Assembly: GCA_964629015.1 (NCBI GenBank) | Contig: CAZVMN010000010.1 | Location: forward strand, 1-64,000 | DNA: 64,000 nucleotides | Reading direction: 5' to 3' | DNA from: Oceanococcus sp964629015 | GTDB taxonomy: Bacteria; Pseudomonadota; Gammaproteobacteria; Nevskiales; Oceanococcaceae | Part shown: one piece after another, positions 16,202 through 23,326 of the stretch | Layout of the letters: the number at the start of each line of letters is the position of its first letter | How positions within the stretch are numbered: the stretch's first letter is position 1 | Notes under the pieces: model-generated | The model's database searches: none | Told to the model about the DNA's origin: nothing | The model's input: the letters and a program-made list of their open reading frames with translations, nothing else | Translations under genes and position numbers: made by a program

Positions 16202-16815
16202 GCGCGCGGTTTGATCAACATGACTTTTTCAAAGCGGTTTTCCTTGCCTTGAATCAGGCGGTGGAGATTGTCGCGATGTGTCCAGCTCAGCAACACCAAC
16301 ATGCCCATGGCGAAAGCGCCCGGCAGGGACAACAACCCCGCGTTGGAAAAACACGCCACTTTGAGTGTGATCAGACTGGTGGCTGTGAGCACGCTGAGGC
16401 TGACGTAGCCGCTCAACACCAGGACCACGACAAAGCCGATCGCTCCCCAAAGCAAGGCGATGGGCAGCAAGGCGATACAGGCCCCCAGGCCACAGGCGAC
16501 GCCTTTGCCGCCTTTAAAACCGGCCCACGGTGAATAGATGTGACCCAAGACCGCGAGTGCGCCACAGGCCCATGGCAGCCAGGTCGCTGGGGTGGCTGCC
16601 AGTTGTGGCAACCAAGCGGCCGCCAGATAGGCTTTGCCGGCATCGATGAGTAGCACCACAAGGCCCATTTTGACGCCGCCACTGCGCAGCGCATTGGTGG
16701 CGCCGAGATTGCCGCTGCCGCTGTGGCGCAGATCCAGGCCACGCAAACGCCCGATGATTTGGCCGCCAAGGATGCTTCCAAGCGCCGCAGCCAGGACCAA
16801 CGCAAGCAGCGTCAT
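16198..16815 (-). CDS. plsY: Glycerol-3-phosphate acyltransferase PlsY
   Basis: 205 residues with several transmembrane helices. The three conserved PlsY loops are present: SGNLGATNALR, the glycine-rich GFKGGKGVACG, and a later cytoplasmic segment with HRDN. PlsY transfers the acyl group from acyl-phosphate (made by PlsX) to glycerol 3-phosphate, starting phospholipid synthesis at the inner membrane. It overlaps the acyl-CoA synthetase stop upstream and the birA start downstream by ATGA junctions, an uncommon partnership for plsY. Confidence 0.95.
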   Translation of the reverse strand: MTLLALVLAAALGSILGGQIIGRLRGLDLRHSGSGNLGATNALRSGGVKMGLVVLLIDAGKAYLAAAWLPQLAATPATWLPWACGALAVLGHIYSPWAGFKGGKGVACGLGACIALLPIALLWGAIGFVVVLVLSGYVSLSVLTATSLITLKVACFSNAGLLSLPGAFAMGMLVLLSWTHRDNLHRLIQGKENRFEKVMLIKPRA

Positions 16816-18644
16816 CCGATATCCACGTGGTAGTTCAGCGCGGTGTCATCCGGCGAAAAATGACCGCGGTACAGAGCATCGATGCGGTCGGAGTAGCGCT
16901 GCAAAATGTGTCGTCGACGTGGTTTGTGAGTGGGCGTGAGCATGTGGTTCTCGGTGGTCCACGGCTCGTCCAACAAGGCCACACGATGAATTTGAGCAAA
17001 GCGCGGGTGGTTGTCCAGGTCTTGTTTGAGTCGAGTGAGTAGCGCGGGCAGAAGATCCGGATCACTCTGCGCCATCTCCTGTTCGCGGCAAAACTCTGCG
17101 AGCGCGTCCTGATTGGGCACGATCAGCGCGGCGAGGAACGGACGCGCTTCGCCAATCACGATGACTTGTTCAACCAGATCGTCGAGCAGCAGTTCCTGCT
17201 CCAGCAGAGCCGGCGCAGCCTTTTCGCCGTTCGACATGACGATCAACTCTTTGATACGGCCAACCACAAACAATCGGTCACTGTGCAGTCGGCTGATTTT
17301 GTCGCCGGTGCTGAGCCAGCCATCTGCACTGAGCGCCGCTGCGGTGGCTTCTTCATCATGCCAGTAGCCGAGCATCACGTTGGGCCCGCGAACTTGCAGT
17401 TCACCGTTGCTGCCGCGCCGAGTCTCAACACCCGGCAGCGGCATACCGACGCTTTCCGGGTCGTTGTCGTCAGGATGGTTGGTACTGACCACTGGTGAGG
17501 CTTCGGTCAGCCCGTAACCCTGCACGATGGGTAAGCCCAGGCCGATGAAGGTTTTGGCGATTTCCGGTGACAGCGGTGCGCCACCGGATACGGCGAGGCG
17601 GACACGACCGCCCAGCGCATCAAGCACGCTTTTGCCAAAACGGCGAGCCAGCATTTGACCCAGATGATCCATGGGCGGGCGCGGGCTGCGTTTCTGTTCA
17701 TACAGAAAATGTCGCCAACCTGCGTCACGCGCCAGATCGAAAAGGACACGGAGTATCCAGGGGCGCTTTTTCACGCGCCGCTGAATCATGGTGTAGAAGC
17801 GCTCGAAAACCCGTGGCACAGACACCAGCACGGTCGGGCGCACTTCGCGCAGATCATCGGTCAGGTGTTTGATGTCGCGATTGAAAGCCACCTCCGCACC
17901 GGCCAGGATGGCATGGTAGTAGCCGGCGGTCCGCTCAAACATGTGAGCCAGCGGCAGGAAGGACAGCGCAATGTCACCAGCAACCATGGGGATGACTTGG
18001 TGACAGGCTTTGACGTTACTGAGGATGTTGCGATGACTCAGCATGACGCCTTTGGGCTGACCTGATGTGCCCGAGGTGTAACAAATCACCGCAAGATCGT
18101 CCGGTTGAATCGGATGAGACGTGGTTGGGCCGGTACTTGTCTGGTCCAACCAGGTCGACAAGGCGACAACACGGTCGTCGTCGTTGTAGCCGGTGGCGGG
18201 CTTGAGCGCGACCACACGCTTGATGTTGGGCAGGGCGTGATTGGCCCGGATGGCGCTCCACCACAATGGATCTTCCACCACCAACAGGCTGGCTCCGGCA
18301 TGTTCCAGGGTTGAGCCAGCGCTGCCCGCGGTGTCTTCGCTGAACAAGGCGACCACAACAAGCCCGAGGCTTTGTGCGGCGATGTCCGCGGCGATCCAGT
18401 CGGGTCGGTTGCTGGACATGATGCCAATACGGTCACCGGGTGCCAGCTGTTCTTTGCTCAGTGACGCCGCCCACGCATTAACCCGACTGGCCAAGTCGTT
18501 CCAGGTATAGCTGTGCCAGCGATTCAGACCGGGCAGATACTGCCGATACGCCGGTTGGCCTGGTGATGCAGCCACCCGAGCATGGAACAGATCAACCAGC
18601 GTATGAATCTTGGAGTTGTCGAGCTGTTTGGGTTTGTCGCTCAT
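16812..18644 (-). CDS. AMP-dependent long-chain acyl-CoA synthetase
   Basis: 610 residues, the size of the FadD/FACL branch of the ANL superfamily. The phosphate-binding motif YTSGTSGQPKGVMLSH, the GYGLTEASP motif, DGWLSTGDKI and the hinge region GRIKELIVMSNGEK are intact, so it should convert fatty acids to acyl-CoA through an acyl-AMP intermediate. There is no signal peptide; it is expected at the cytoplasmic face of the membrane. It is the first gene of the overlapping run plsY-birA-coaX and is divergent from a histidine kinase gene. The exact substrate chain length cannot be read from the sequence. Confidence 0.92.
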   Translation of the reverse strand: MSDKPKQLDNSKIHTLVDLFHARVAASPGQPAYRQYLPGLNRWHSYTWNDLASRVNAWAASLSKEQLAPGDRIGIMSSNRPDWIAADIAAQSLGLVVVALFSEDTAGSAGSTLEHAGASLLVVEDPLWWSAIRANHALPNIKRVVALKPATGYNDDDRVVALSTWLDQTSTGPTTSHPIQPDDLAVICYTSGTSGQPKGVMLSHRNILSNVKACHQVIPMVAGDIALSFLPLAHMFERTAGYYHAILAGAEVAFNRDIKHLTDDLREVRPTVLVSVPRVFERFYTMIQRRVKKRPWILRVLFDLARDAGWRHFLYEQKRSPRPPMDHLGQMLARRFGKSVLDALGGRVRLAVSGGAPLSPEIAKTFIGLGLPIVQGYGLTEASPVVSTNHPDDNDPESVGMPLPGVETRRGSNGELQVRGPNVMLGYWHDEEATAAALSADGWLSTGDKISRLHSDRLFVVGRIKELIVMSNGEKAAPALLEQELLLDDLVEQVIVIGEARPFLAALIVPNQDALAEFCREQEMAQSDPDLLPALLTRLKQDLDNHPRFAQIHRVALLDEPWTTENHMLTPTHKPRRRHILQRYSDRIDALYRGHFSPDDTALNYHVDIG

Positions 18645-18736
18645 AGTCGAGACCTGCCGGAATGGCGAATTGTAGCAACTGTCCGGGCGCGGGTTCTGCT
18701 AATGTTGTTCAAGGGACTAAGGTGCAGGAGCGAAGA

Positions 18737-19510
18737 TTGAGCGACGACGCGCGCGAGGCCGAATTGCTGGCGGAAATTCAAGCACTACGCGATCAGTTGG
18801 CGGCCGAGAAGTTGGCGGCGGAGAGTCAGCGCCAGGAGATGGAGCAATTCGCTTTTGTTGCGTCGCATGATCTCAAGGAACCGCTGCGCATTGTCGCCAA
18901 TTACCTGGGTCTGCTGCGGCGTCGCTATGGTGCTCAACTTGACGATGCGGCGCACGACTATTTGAGCACGGCCCTGGACGCCACCGTGCGGATGCGCCAG
19001 TTGATCGACAATCTGCTCGAGTTCTCGCGGGCCCAGGCCTTGGATGCCGAGGTTCAGAGTTTGCGACCGGCGGTCGACCGGGCGATCCAGAATTTGGCTC
19101 AGTTGATCGCGGACAATGATGCGGTTATCGAGGTCGGCCCTTTGCCGCAGGTGCAGATCGACGCCATGCAGATGGCGCGAGTGTTTCAGAATCTGGTGAC
19201 CAACGCGCTCAGGTACCGTTCACAGCAGCAGCCCCAGGTTCACATCAGTGCCGAGCGGGAAGCCGGTTTTTGGCGCATCCGGGTGCAGGACAATGGCATG
19301 GGGATCGCGCCGGAACATCAGCAGCGTATCTTTCAGATGTTCAGTCGCTTGCACGCACGCGATGAAATTGAAGGGACTGGCATAGGCTTGGCCACCTGCC
19401 AACGCATCATCGAACGTCATGGTGGCACGATTGAAGTGGAGTCCAGCGTTGGCCAGGGCGCATGTTTCAGCTTCACTTTGCCCGCGACACCGGGAGATTT
19501 GGTGACGTGA
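18737..19510 (+). CDS. Soluble sensor histidine kinase without sensor domain
   Basis: 257 residues from the TTG at 18737, which has AGGAG six bases upstream. An ATG at 18662 would add 25 residues without a good ribosome-binding site and is the alternative. An N-terminal coiled coil of about 35 residues is followed by a HisKA domain (FVASHDLKEPLRIV, phospho-acceptor His) and an HATPase_c domain with the N box, DNGMGIAP and GTGIGLATCQRI. There is no membrane segment or PAS domain. The TGA overlaps the GTG of the downstream cyclase by 4 bp (GTGA), so the two are probably translated together. No cognate receiver is adjacent. Confidence 0.88.
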   Translation: MSDDAREAELLAEIQALRDQLAAEKLAAESQRQEMEQFAFVASHDLKEPLRIVANYLGLLRRRYGAQLDDAAHDYLSTALDATVRMRQLIDNLLEFSRAQALDAEVQSLRPAVDRAIQNLAQLIADNDAVIEVGPLPQVQIDAMQMARVFQNLVTNALRYRSQQQPQVHISAEREAGFWRIRVQDNGMGIAPEHQQRIFQMFSRLHARDEIEGTGIGLATCQRIIERHGGTIEVESSVGQGACFSFTLPATPGDLVT

Positions 19511-20814
19511 ACACCGTCATGATCAATGTGGACAGCTCAGCGCTGATCTGCGTGATCATTGCACTGGGCATGGGCGTGGCTTTTTTGGTCGCGGACGTGC
19601 GCTCGCAAACAACCCGCATGTTGTCGGCCTTCCTGATGAGCATCGGAGCGGCCATTTTTCTCAATGTGACCTACGTGCGGCCGTACCCGACCGATGCCTT
19701 GCCGGCGCTGTCTTATCTGGCGCCTTGGGCGACGGCTGTGAGCATCGTGTTTGGGGCCGAGTGGGTGCTGCGAATTCGGCGGATGGTCCCGGCGGGCACC
19801 TTGAAAACGCGCTTTGGCGATCTGCAGTTCCGCATGGCACAGGGTTTCGCGCTGGTCTACGCCGCACTGGGCATGGTTTTCAATGATCTGCGGGCAGAGT
19901 ACTTCCTGGGCGCGTTAGGGCGCACGGGGCTGTTCCCACAGTGGGAGTTCTGGCTGTTCGCCTCGCCCTTTTTGCTCGCCGTGTTGTGCGTCGTTGATGG
20001 CACCCTGATCACCTTGAATCGCAAACCGGATCACGCTGAAGTGGTTCGTCTGGGCGGCGTTGCCGTTGCGGCTCCGATGATCGCTGCGGGTCTGCTGCTG
20101 CCGCCTCCATGGGCGTCATATAGCTCAGCGCTGGGCTTGATGGTGTTTCTGATTGCGGCGGTTCAGTACCACGTTTTGCAGGGGCAGCGTGGACAGTTCC
20201 TGCGACGTTTCCTGTCGCCATCGGTTGCGGAGTTGGTGCGTCGCGATGGTCTGGCCCGGGCCATGCAGCAGCAAAAATTGCCGGTCGCGGCGGTGGCCTG
20301 TGATCTGCGTGGATATACCGATTTTGCGTCCAATCGGGATTCCGCCGAAGTCATCGCGGTGCTCCAGGATTTCTATGATCAGGTGGGGATCGAAGCGGCC
20401 GCGCACGGCGCCACCATCAAAGACTACGCGGGTGATGGTGTTTTGCTGTTGCTTGGCGCGCCGTTGCCGATGGATGGACATGCGCGACAGGCGGTGCATA
20501 TGGCGGCCTGTATTCGTCGCCGCTGTGAGCAGCTTTTCGCACAGCGGGGCATTGAGCTTGGAATCGGCGTGGGGGTGGCCAGTGGTTTGGTCAGCGTGGG
20601 TGTCATTGGCCAGCAGCGGTTGGAATATGTTGCGGTGGGTCGCTCCGTCAATCTTGCTGCTCGGCTATGCCAGAATGCCGCTTCGGGCGAGATCTTGTGT
20701 GACGACGACACATTGGCCCAGGTCGAGGATCGCGGCCGTTTTGTCAGCGGTGAGCGGATGCAGCTGAAAGGCTTTGTTGATCCGGTGCAGACTTGGCTAT
20801 TGCCTGCATTCTGA
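19507..20814 (+). CDS. Membrane class III adenylate/guanylate cyclase
   Basis: 435 residues from the GTG overlapping the kinase stop; GGGAG lies 10 bases upstream. The N-terminal half holds six or seven transmembrane helices (from SALICVIIALGMGVAFLVAD to about residue 215). The C-terminal half is a CHD cyclase domain. The metal aspartates are visible in ACDLRGYTDFA and in YAGDGVLLLLGAP, and the VGRSVNLAARL segment has the transition-state Asn and Arg. It should make cAMP or cGMP; substrate choice is not certain. Coupling with the kinase suggests that signal input controls the cyclase. Confidence 0.88.
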   Translation: MNTVMINVDSSALICVIIALGMGVAFLVADVRSQTTRMLSAFLMSIGAAIFLNVTYVRPYPTDALPALSYLAPWATAVSIVFGAEWVLRIRRMVPAGTLKTRFGDLQFRMAQGFALVYAALGMVFNDLRAEYFLGALGRTGLFPQWEFWLFASPFLLAVLCVVDGTLITLNRKPDHAEVVRLGGVAVAAPMIAAGLLLPPPWASYSSALGLMVFLIAAVQYHVLQGQRGQFLRRFLSPSVAELVRRDGLARAMQQQKLPVAAVACDLRGYTDFASNRDSAEVIAVLQDFYDQVGIEAAAHGATIKDYAGDGVLLLLGAPLPMDGHARQAVHMAACIRRRCEQLFAQRGIELGIGVGVASGLVSVGVIGQQRLEYVAVGRSVNLAARLCQNAASGEILCDDDTLAQVEDRGRFVSGERMQLKGFVDPVQTWLLPAF

Positions 20815-20833
20815 CTCTCTTTCGAGCATACGC

Positions 20834-21322
20834 ATGACCGACATCAAGATTTTTACCACCGGCGGCACCATCGACAAGGTTTACTTCGACGCCAACAGTG
20901 ATTTCCAAATTGGTGAGCCCCAGGTCGAACCGATTCTGCGTGACGCCGGTGTCACCGCTCGCTTCGAAGTGCAGTCTGTGCTGCGTAAAGACAGCTTGGA
21001 GTTGACTGATGATGACCGTGCGCTGATCTGTCAGCTCGTGCATCAAGACCCGCACCAACGCATATTGATCACCCACGGTACGGACACCATGATCGACACG
21101 GCGATGGCTTTGGGTGATTGTGGCGACAAGACCGTGGTGTTGACGGGCGCGATGCAGCCGGCCCGTTTTCGGGTGACCGACGCAACCTTTAACGTCGGAT
21201 TCGCATTGGGGGTGGCGTTGACGCATCAGCCGGGTGTCTACGTGGCGATGAACGGGCAGGTTTTTGATCCGCGCAACAGCGTGAAAAACCGGGCTGAAGG
21301 TCGCTTCGAACAACGCTCATGA
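20834..21322 (+). CDS. Short asparaginase-domain protein
   Basis: 162 residues, only the N-terminal catalytic domain of the L-asparaginase family, which normally has about 330. Both active-site signatures are present: the first Thr in FTTGGTIDKVYF and the TDTMID-type motif in ITHGTDTMIDTA, plus a Lys in VVLTGAMQPAR-type context is replaced by a gapped form. The C-terminal dimer domain is absent and the gene ends cleanly, so this looks like the short-form family and not a truncation. Activity on asparagine is unproven. The TGA overlaps the ATG of the next small gene (ATGA). Confidence 0.8.
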   Translation: MTDIKIFTTGGTIDKVYFDANSDFQIGEPQVEPILRDAGVTARFEVQSVLRKDSLELTDDDRALICQLVHQDPHQRILITHGTDTMIDTAMALGDCGDKTVVLTGAMQPARFRVTDATFNVGFALGVALTHQPGVYVAMNGQVFDPRNSVKNRAEGRFEQRS

Positions 21323-21483
21323 GCAAGATGGTTTTGGCACTGCTGCTGATTGGACTGTTTCTGGTCGGCACGTTTGTGACGGCCTATCGTCTGTTGCAGG
21401 TTCTGTCGCGGCGCGAGCGTGATATCGATCCTGCCAAACTGCGTCATTGGGATGATGACGACGAGGAAAAATCCGGCTGGTAA
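21319..21483 (+). CDS. 54-residue single-pass membrane protein, unknown
   Basis: MSKMVLALLLIGLFLVGTFV begins one transmembrane helix. A short basic patch (SRRER) follows on the cytoplasmic side, then a strongly acidic tail with WDDDDEEKSGW. It is coupled to the asparaginase-domain gene by ATGA and is the last gene before the next terminator. No family was recognised. The coupling and the strong helix make it likely to be real. Confidence 0.7.
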   Translation: MSKMVLALLLIGLFLVGTFVTAYRLLQVLSRRERDIDPAKLRHWDDDDEEKSGW

Positions 21484-21520
21484 GAAAAAACCCCAGCGAG
21501 CAGAGCCGGCTGGGGTTTGA
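21484..21520 (-). terminator. Bidirectional hairpin, strong terminator for the minus-strand beta-barrel gene
   Basis: AAACCCCAGC and GCTGGGGTTT form a perfect 10-bp stem. Read on the minus strand it is followed by six Ts, a classic terminator for the gene ending at 21536. On the plus strand only three Ts follow, so it stops the cyclase/asparaginase run less efficiently. Confidence 0.88.
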
Positions 21521-21535
21521 TCGGAATCAGAGGCT

Positions 21536-22279
21536 TTACCAGATGCTGCCGGAATCGCCAGCGGTTTTACCGAAGGTGTAGCCGACGCCAACGCTCCACT
21601 CGTCGAGATCGAGTTCGTCGTAAGTTTCGTAGCGAGCCAACACCACCCAGTCGCCGAAGTTGTAGCCCAGGCCAACGCCGTACAGGGTTTCTTCGTCGGT
21701 GTCGTATTCACGGTACTTGTACTGTGCGTTGACTTCGAGGTTGTCGAAGACAATCGCACGCACCCCGCCGGTCAGGCCATAACCGTCGGTGCGGCCGTTG
21801 GTCGGCAAAGCCAGCGCTTTCGACGTGGTTTGACCACCTGCTGCGGCATCACACACCCCAAGCAGGCCAAACAGGCCGCCCAGTGGGCTGTCGCACAGTG
21901 CGCTGCCGCCGCCATTGTCGTCGTCACTCGCAGCAGAGCTGGCAACGTCCAGGTCAATCTGTTCCCAGGTCGCAGCGGCATACAGCTGCAGTGTGCGGGC
22001 TTCGTTCAGCGCAAAGTTGAAGCCCAGTCCGCCTGAGAAGAATTCCAGGTCAGCGTCGCCGGTGGAATCGTCGAAGGTGCGGGTGGAGTAGTCCACGGTT
22101 GCGAACAGGTATTCGGTCAACGCGACATTCAGGTCAATGCCGTAGCCATCGCCACTCAGGCCGTTGGCATCAGAGTCGATATAGCGGGCGTTGAGGCTGT
22201 TGAACAATATGGCGTCATCAGCGGCCAAAGCACTGCCACTGACCAGCAATGCCGTGGCGGCCACAGTGTGTTTGAACAT
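21536..22279 (-). CDS. Outer-membrane beta-barrel protein (OmpW/porin-like)
   Basis: 247 residues from the ATG at 22279. The signal peptide ends at SALA-ADDA. Alternating strands with frequent Tyr and Phe ends (LFATVDYSTRTF, LQLYAAATWEQIDL, VVLARYETYDEL) finish with VGVGYTFGK, typical of an eight- or ten-stranded barrel. A long loop near residues 105-150 contains two cysteines in a glycine- and leucine-rich context, so a surface disulfide loop is possible. The function is unknown; it lacks the peptidoglycan-binding OmpA domain. It is transcribed alone towards a terminator. Confidence 0.8.
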   Translation of the reverse strand: MFKHTVAATALLVSGSALAADDAILFNSLNARYIDSDANGLSGDGYGIDLNVALTEYLFATVDYSTRTFDDSTGDADLEFFSGGLGFNFALNEARTLQLYAAATWEQIDLDVASSAASDDDNGGGSALCDSPLGGLFGLLGVCDAAAGGQTTSKALALPTNGRTDGYGLTGGVRAIVFDNLEVNAQYKYREYDTDEETLYGVGLGYNFGDWVVLARYETYDELDLDEWSVGVGYTFGKTAGDSGSIW

Positions 22280-22372
22280 GGTCAAATCCGTTTGTGGTGA
22301 ATGAGGAGATAGGTTTGAAAACTATGCGGCAGCCCTGTGACCTTGGCAATACCAAAGTTGACGTATGGCGCC

Positions 22373-22963
22373 TTAATTTTCCGCGCTTGGCTGGCGTGGC
22401 TGCGGATCGAAACCAAAATAGTCGGCGACGGATTCGCTGGGCAGCAATGCAACGGGCACCCTGCGCGGACCCAGCTCCACACTCAAGCCAGCGGCGGCGG
22501 GATCGTCCAGAACCGCAGGCAATTCGTGGTCCGGCACCGCTTGGCCTTGAGTGTCGCGAAACCAGCGTGTGATGCTCAGAAGGTCATTGTCATGGACCAG
22601 GGCGGGGCCTCGTGGACTTTGTGCGATCAGGTCGCCTTCAGCGGTCACCCAGAAGTGATCGATATCGTTCAGCGGCGCGCCCGTGTGGTCATGCATGCTC
22701 AGAATCTCACTATCGGGGTCGCTGATGCGCGCAATCCACGGCGTCGCCTCCAAGCTCACGTGAACTTTCTGGGGGCCATTTTGGAATGCGTAACCGCCGT
22801 TTTCGATTGGGCCGTAGTTGCGATTGATGAACGCAATCAGGTTGGGATTGGTCACAGATTCATTGCGCAGCAGCCAGTGGCCGCGTCGAGTCAGGCTCAA
22901 CCAGTTGTAGACATCGGGCACGTCGGGCCATTGCTCAAGCGCGCGTTTGACTCTTTCGTCCAT
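22373..22963 (-). CDS. Conserved hypothetical protein, cytoplasmic
   Basis: 196 residues with no signal peptide or membrane segment. The sequence has a recognisable proteobacterial hypothetical-family look: an N-terminal WLSLTRRGHWLLR segment, IAFINRNYGPIENGGYAFQNGPQKVHV in two stretches, and a WVTAEGDLI strand. Many tryptophans and beta-type segments suggest an all-beta domain. I do not know its function. It faces away from the neighbouring plus-strand gene and stands alone. Confidence 0.75.
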   Translation of the reverse strand: MDERVKRALEQWPDVPDVYNWLSLTRRGHWLLRNESVTNPNLIAFINRNYGPIENGGYAFQNGPQKVHVSLEATPWIARISDPDSEILSMHDHTGAPLNDIDHFWVTAEGDLIAQSPRGPALVHDNDLLSITRWFRDTQGQAVPDHELPAVLDDPAAAGLSVELGPRRVPVALLPSESVADYFGFDPQPRQPSAEN

Positions 22964-22999
22964 GGCACAGATCTGTTGGCAGGCCTTAGATTGTAGACC

Positions 23000-23290
23000 G
23001 TGAGAATTTCTCTGCGCCTTCGTTGGTTTGTTCTGGCCGTTATCGCGCTGCTGGCCTGGCTTTGGCCGCAGTGGCAGTGGAGCGGGCGGGATCAGGGTGA
23101 AACGTCGCGCGGATCAGGCGTGGTGAGCGAGAACACCTTGCGCATCGTGTGTGTCGGTGGCGAGAAATTCATGCGCTGCCCCAGCGACTGCGTGGTTGAT
23201 GAACGGGGGCAGGCGGATTGTCGCTGCCAGGATTTTTACTATCAGCGTGGCGATCAGCCGCTGACTTTCAGCCACAGCCTGTGTCGTTGA
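23000..23290 (+). CDS. Small exported or membrane-anchored cysteine-rich protein
   Basis: 96 residues from a GTG start. An N-terminal basic region and one hydrophobic helix (WFVLAVIALLAWLWPQWQW) lead to a short periplasmic part with six cysteines, including CPSDCVVDERGQADCRC. The pattern suggests a disulfide-knotted domain. No family is recognised. It lies just upstream of rlmL with a 36-bp gap and may be co-transcribed with it. Confidence 0.6.
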   Translation: MRISLRLRWFVLAVIALLAWLWPQWQWSGRDQGETSRGSGVVSENTLRIVCVGGEKFMRCPSDCVVDERGQADCRCQDFYYQRGDQPLTFSHSLCR

Positions 23291-23326
23291 CTACACTACG
23301 CGCTGTGACCTTTGCCACGTGCCTTC

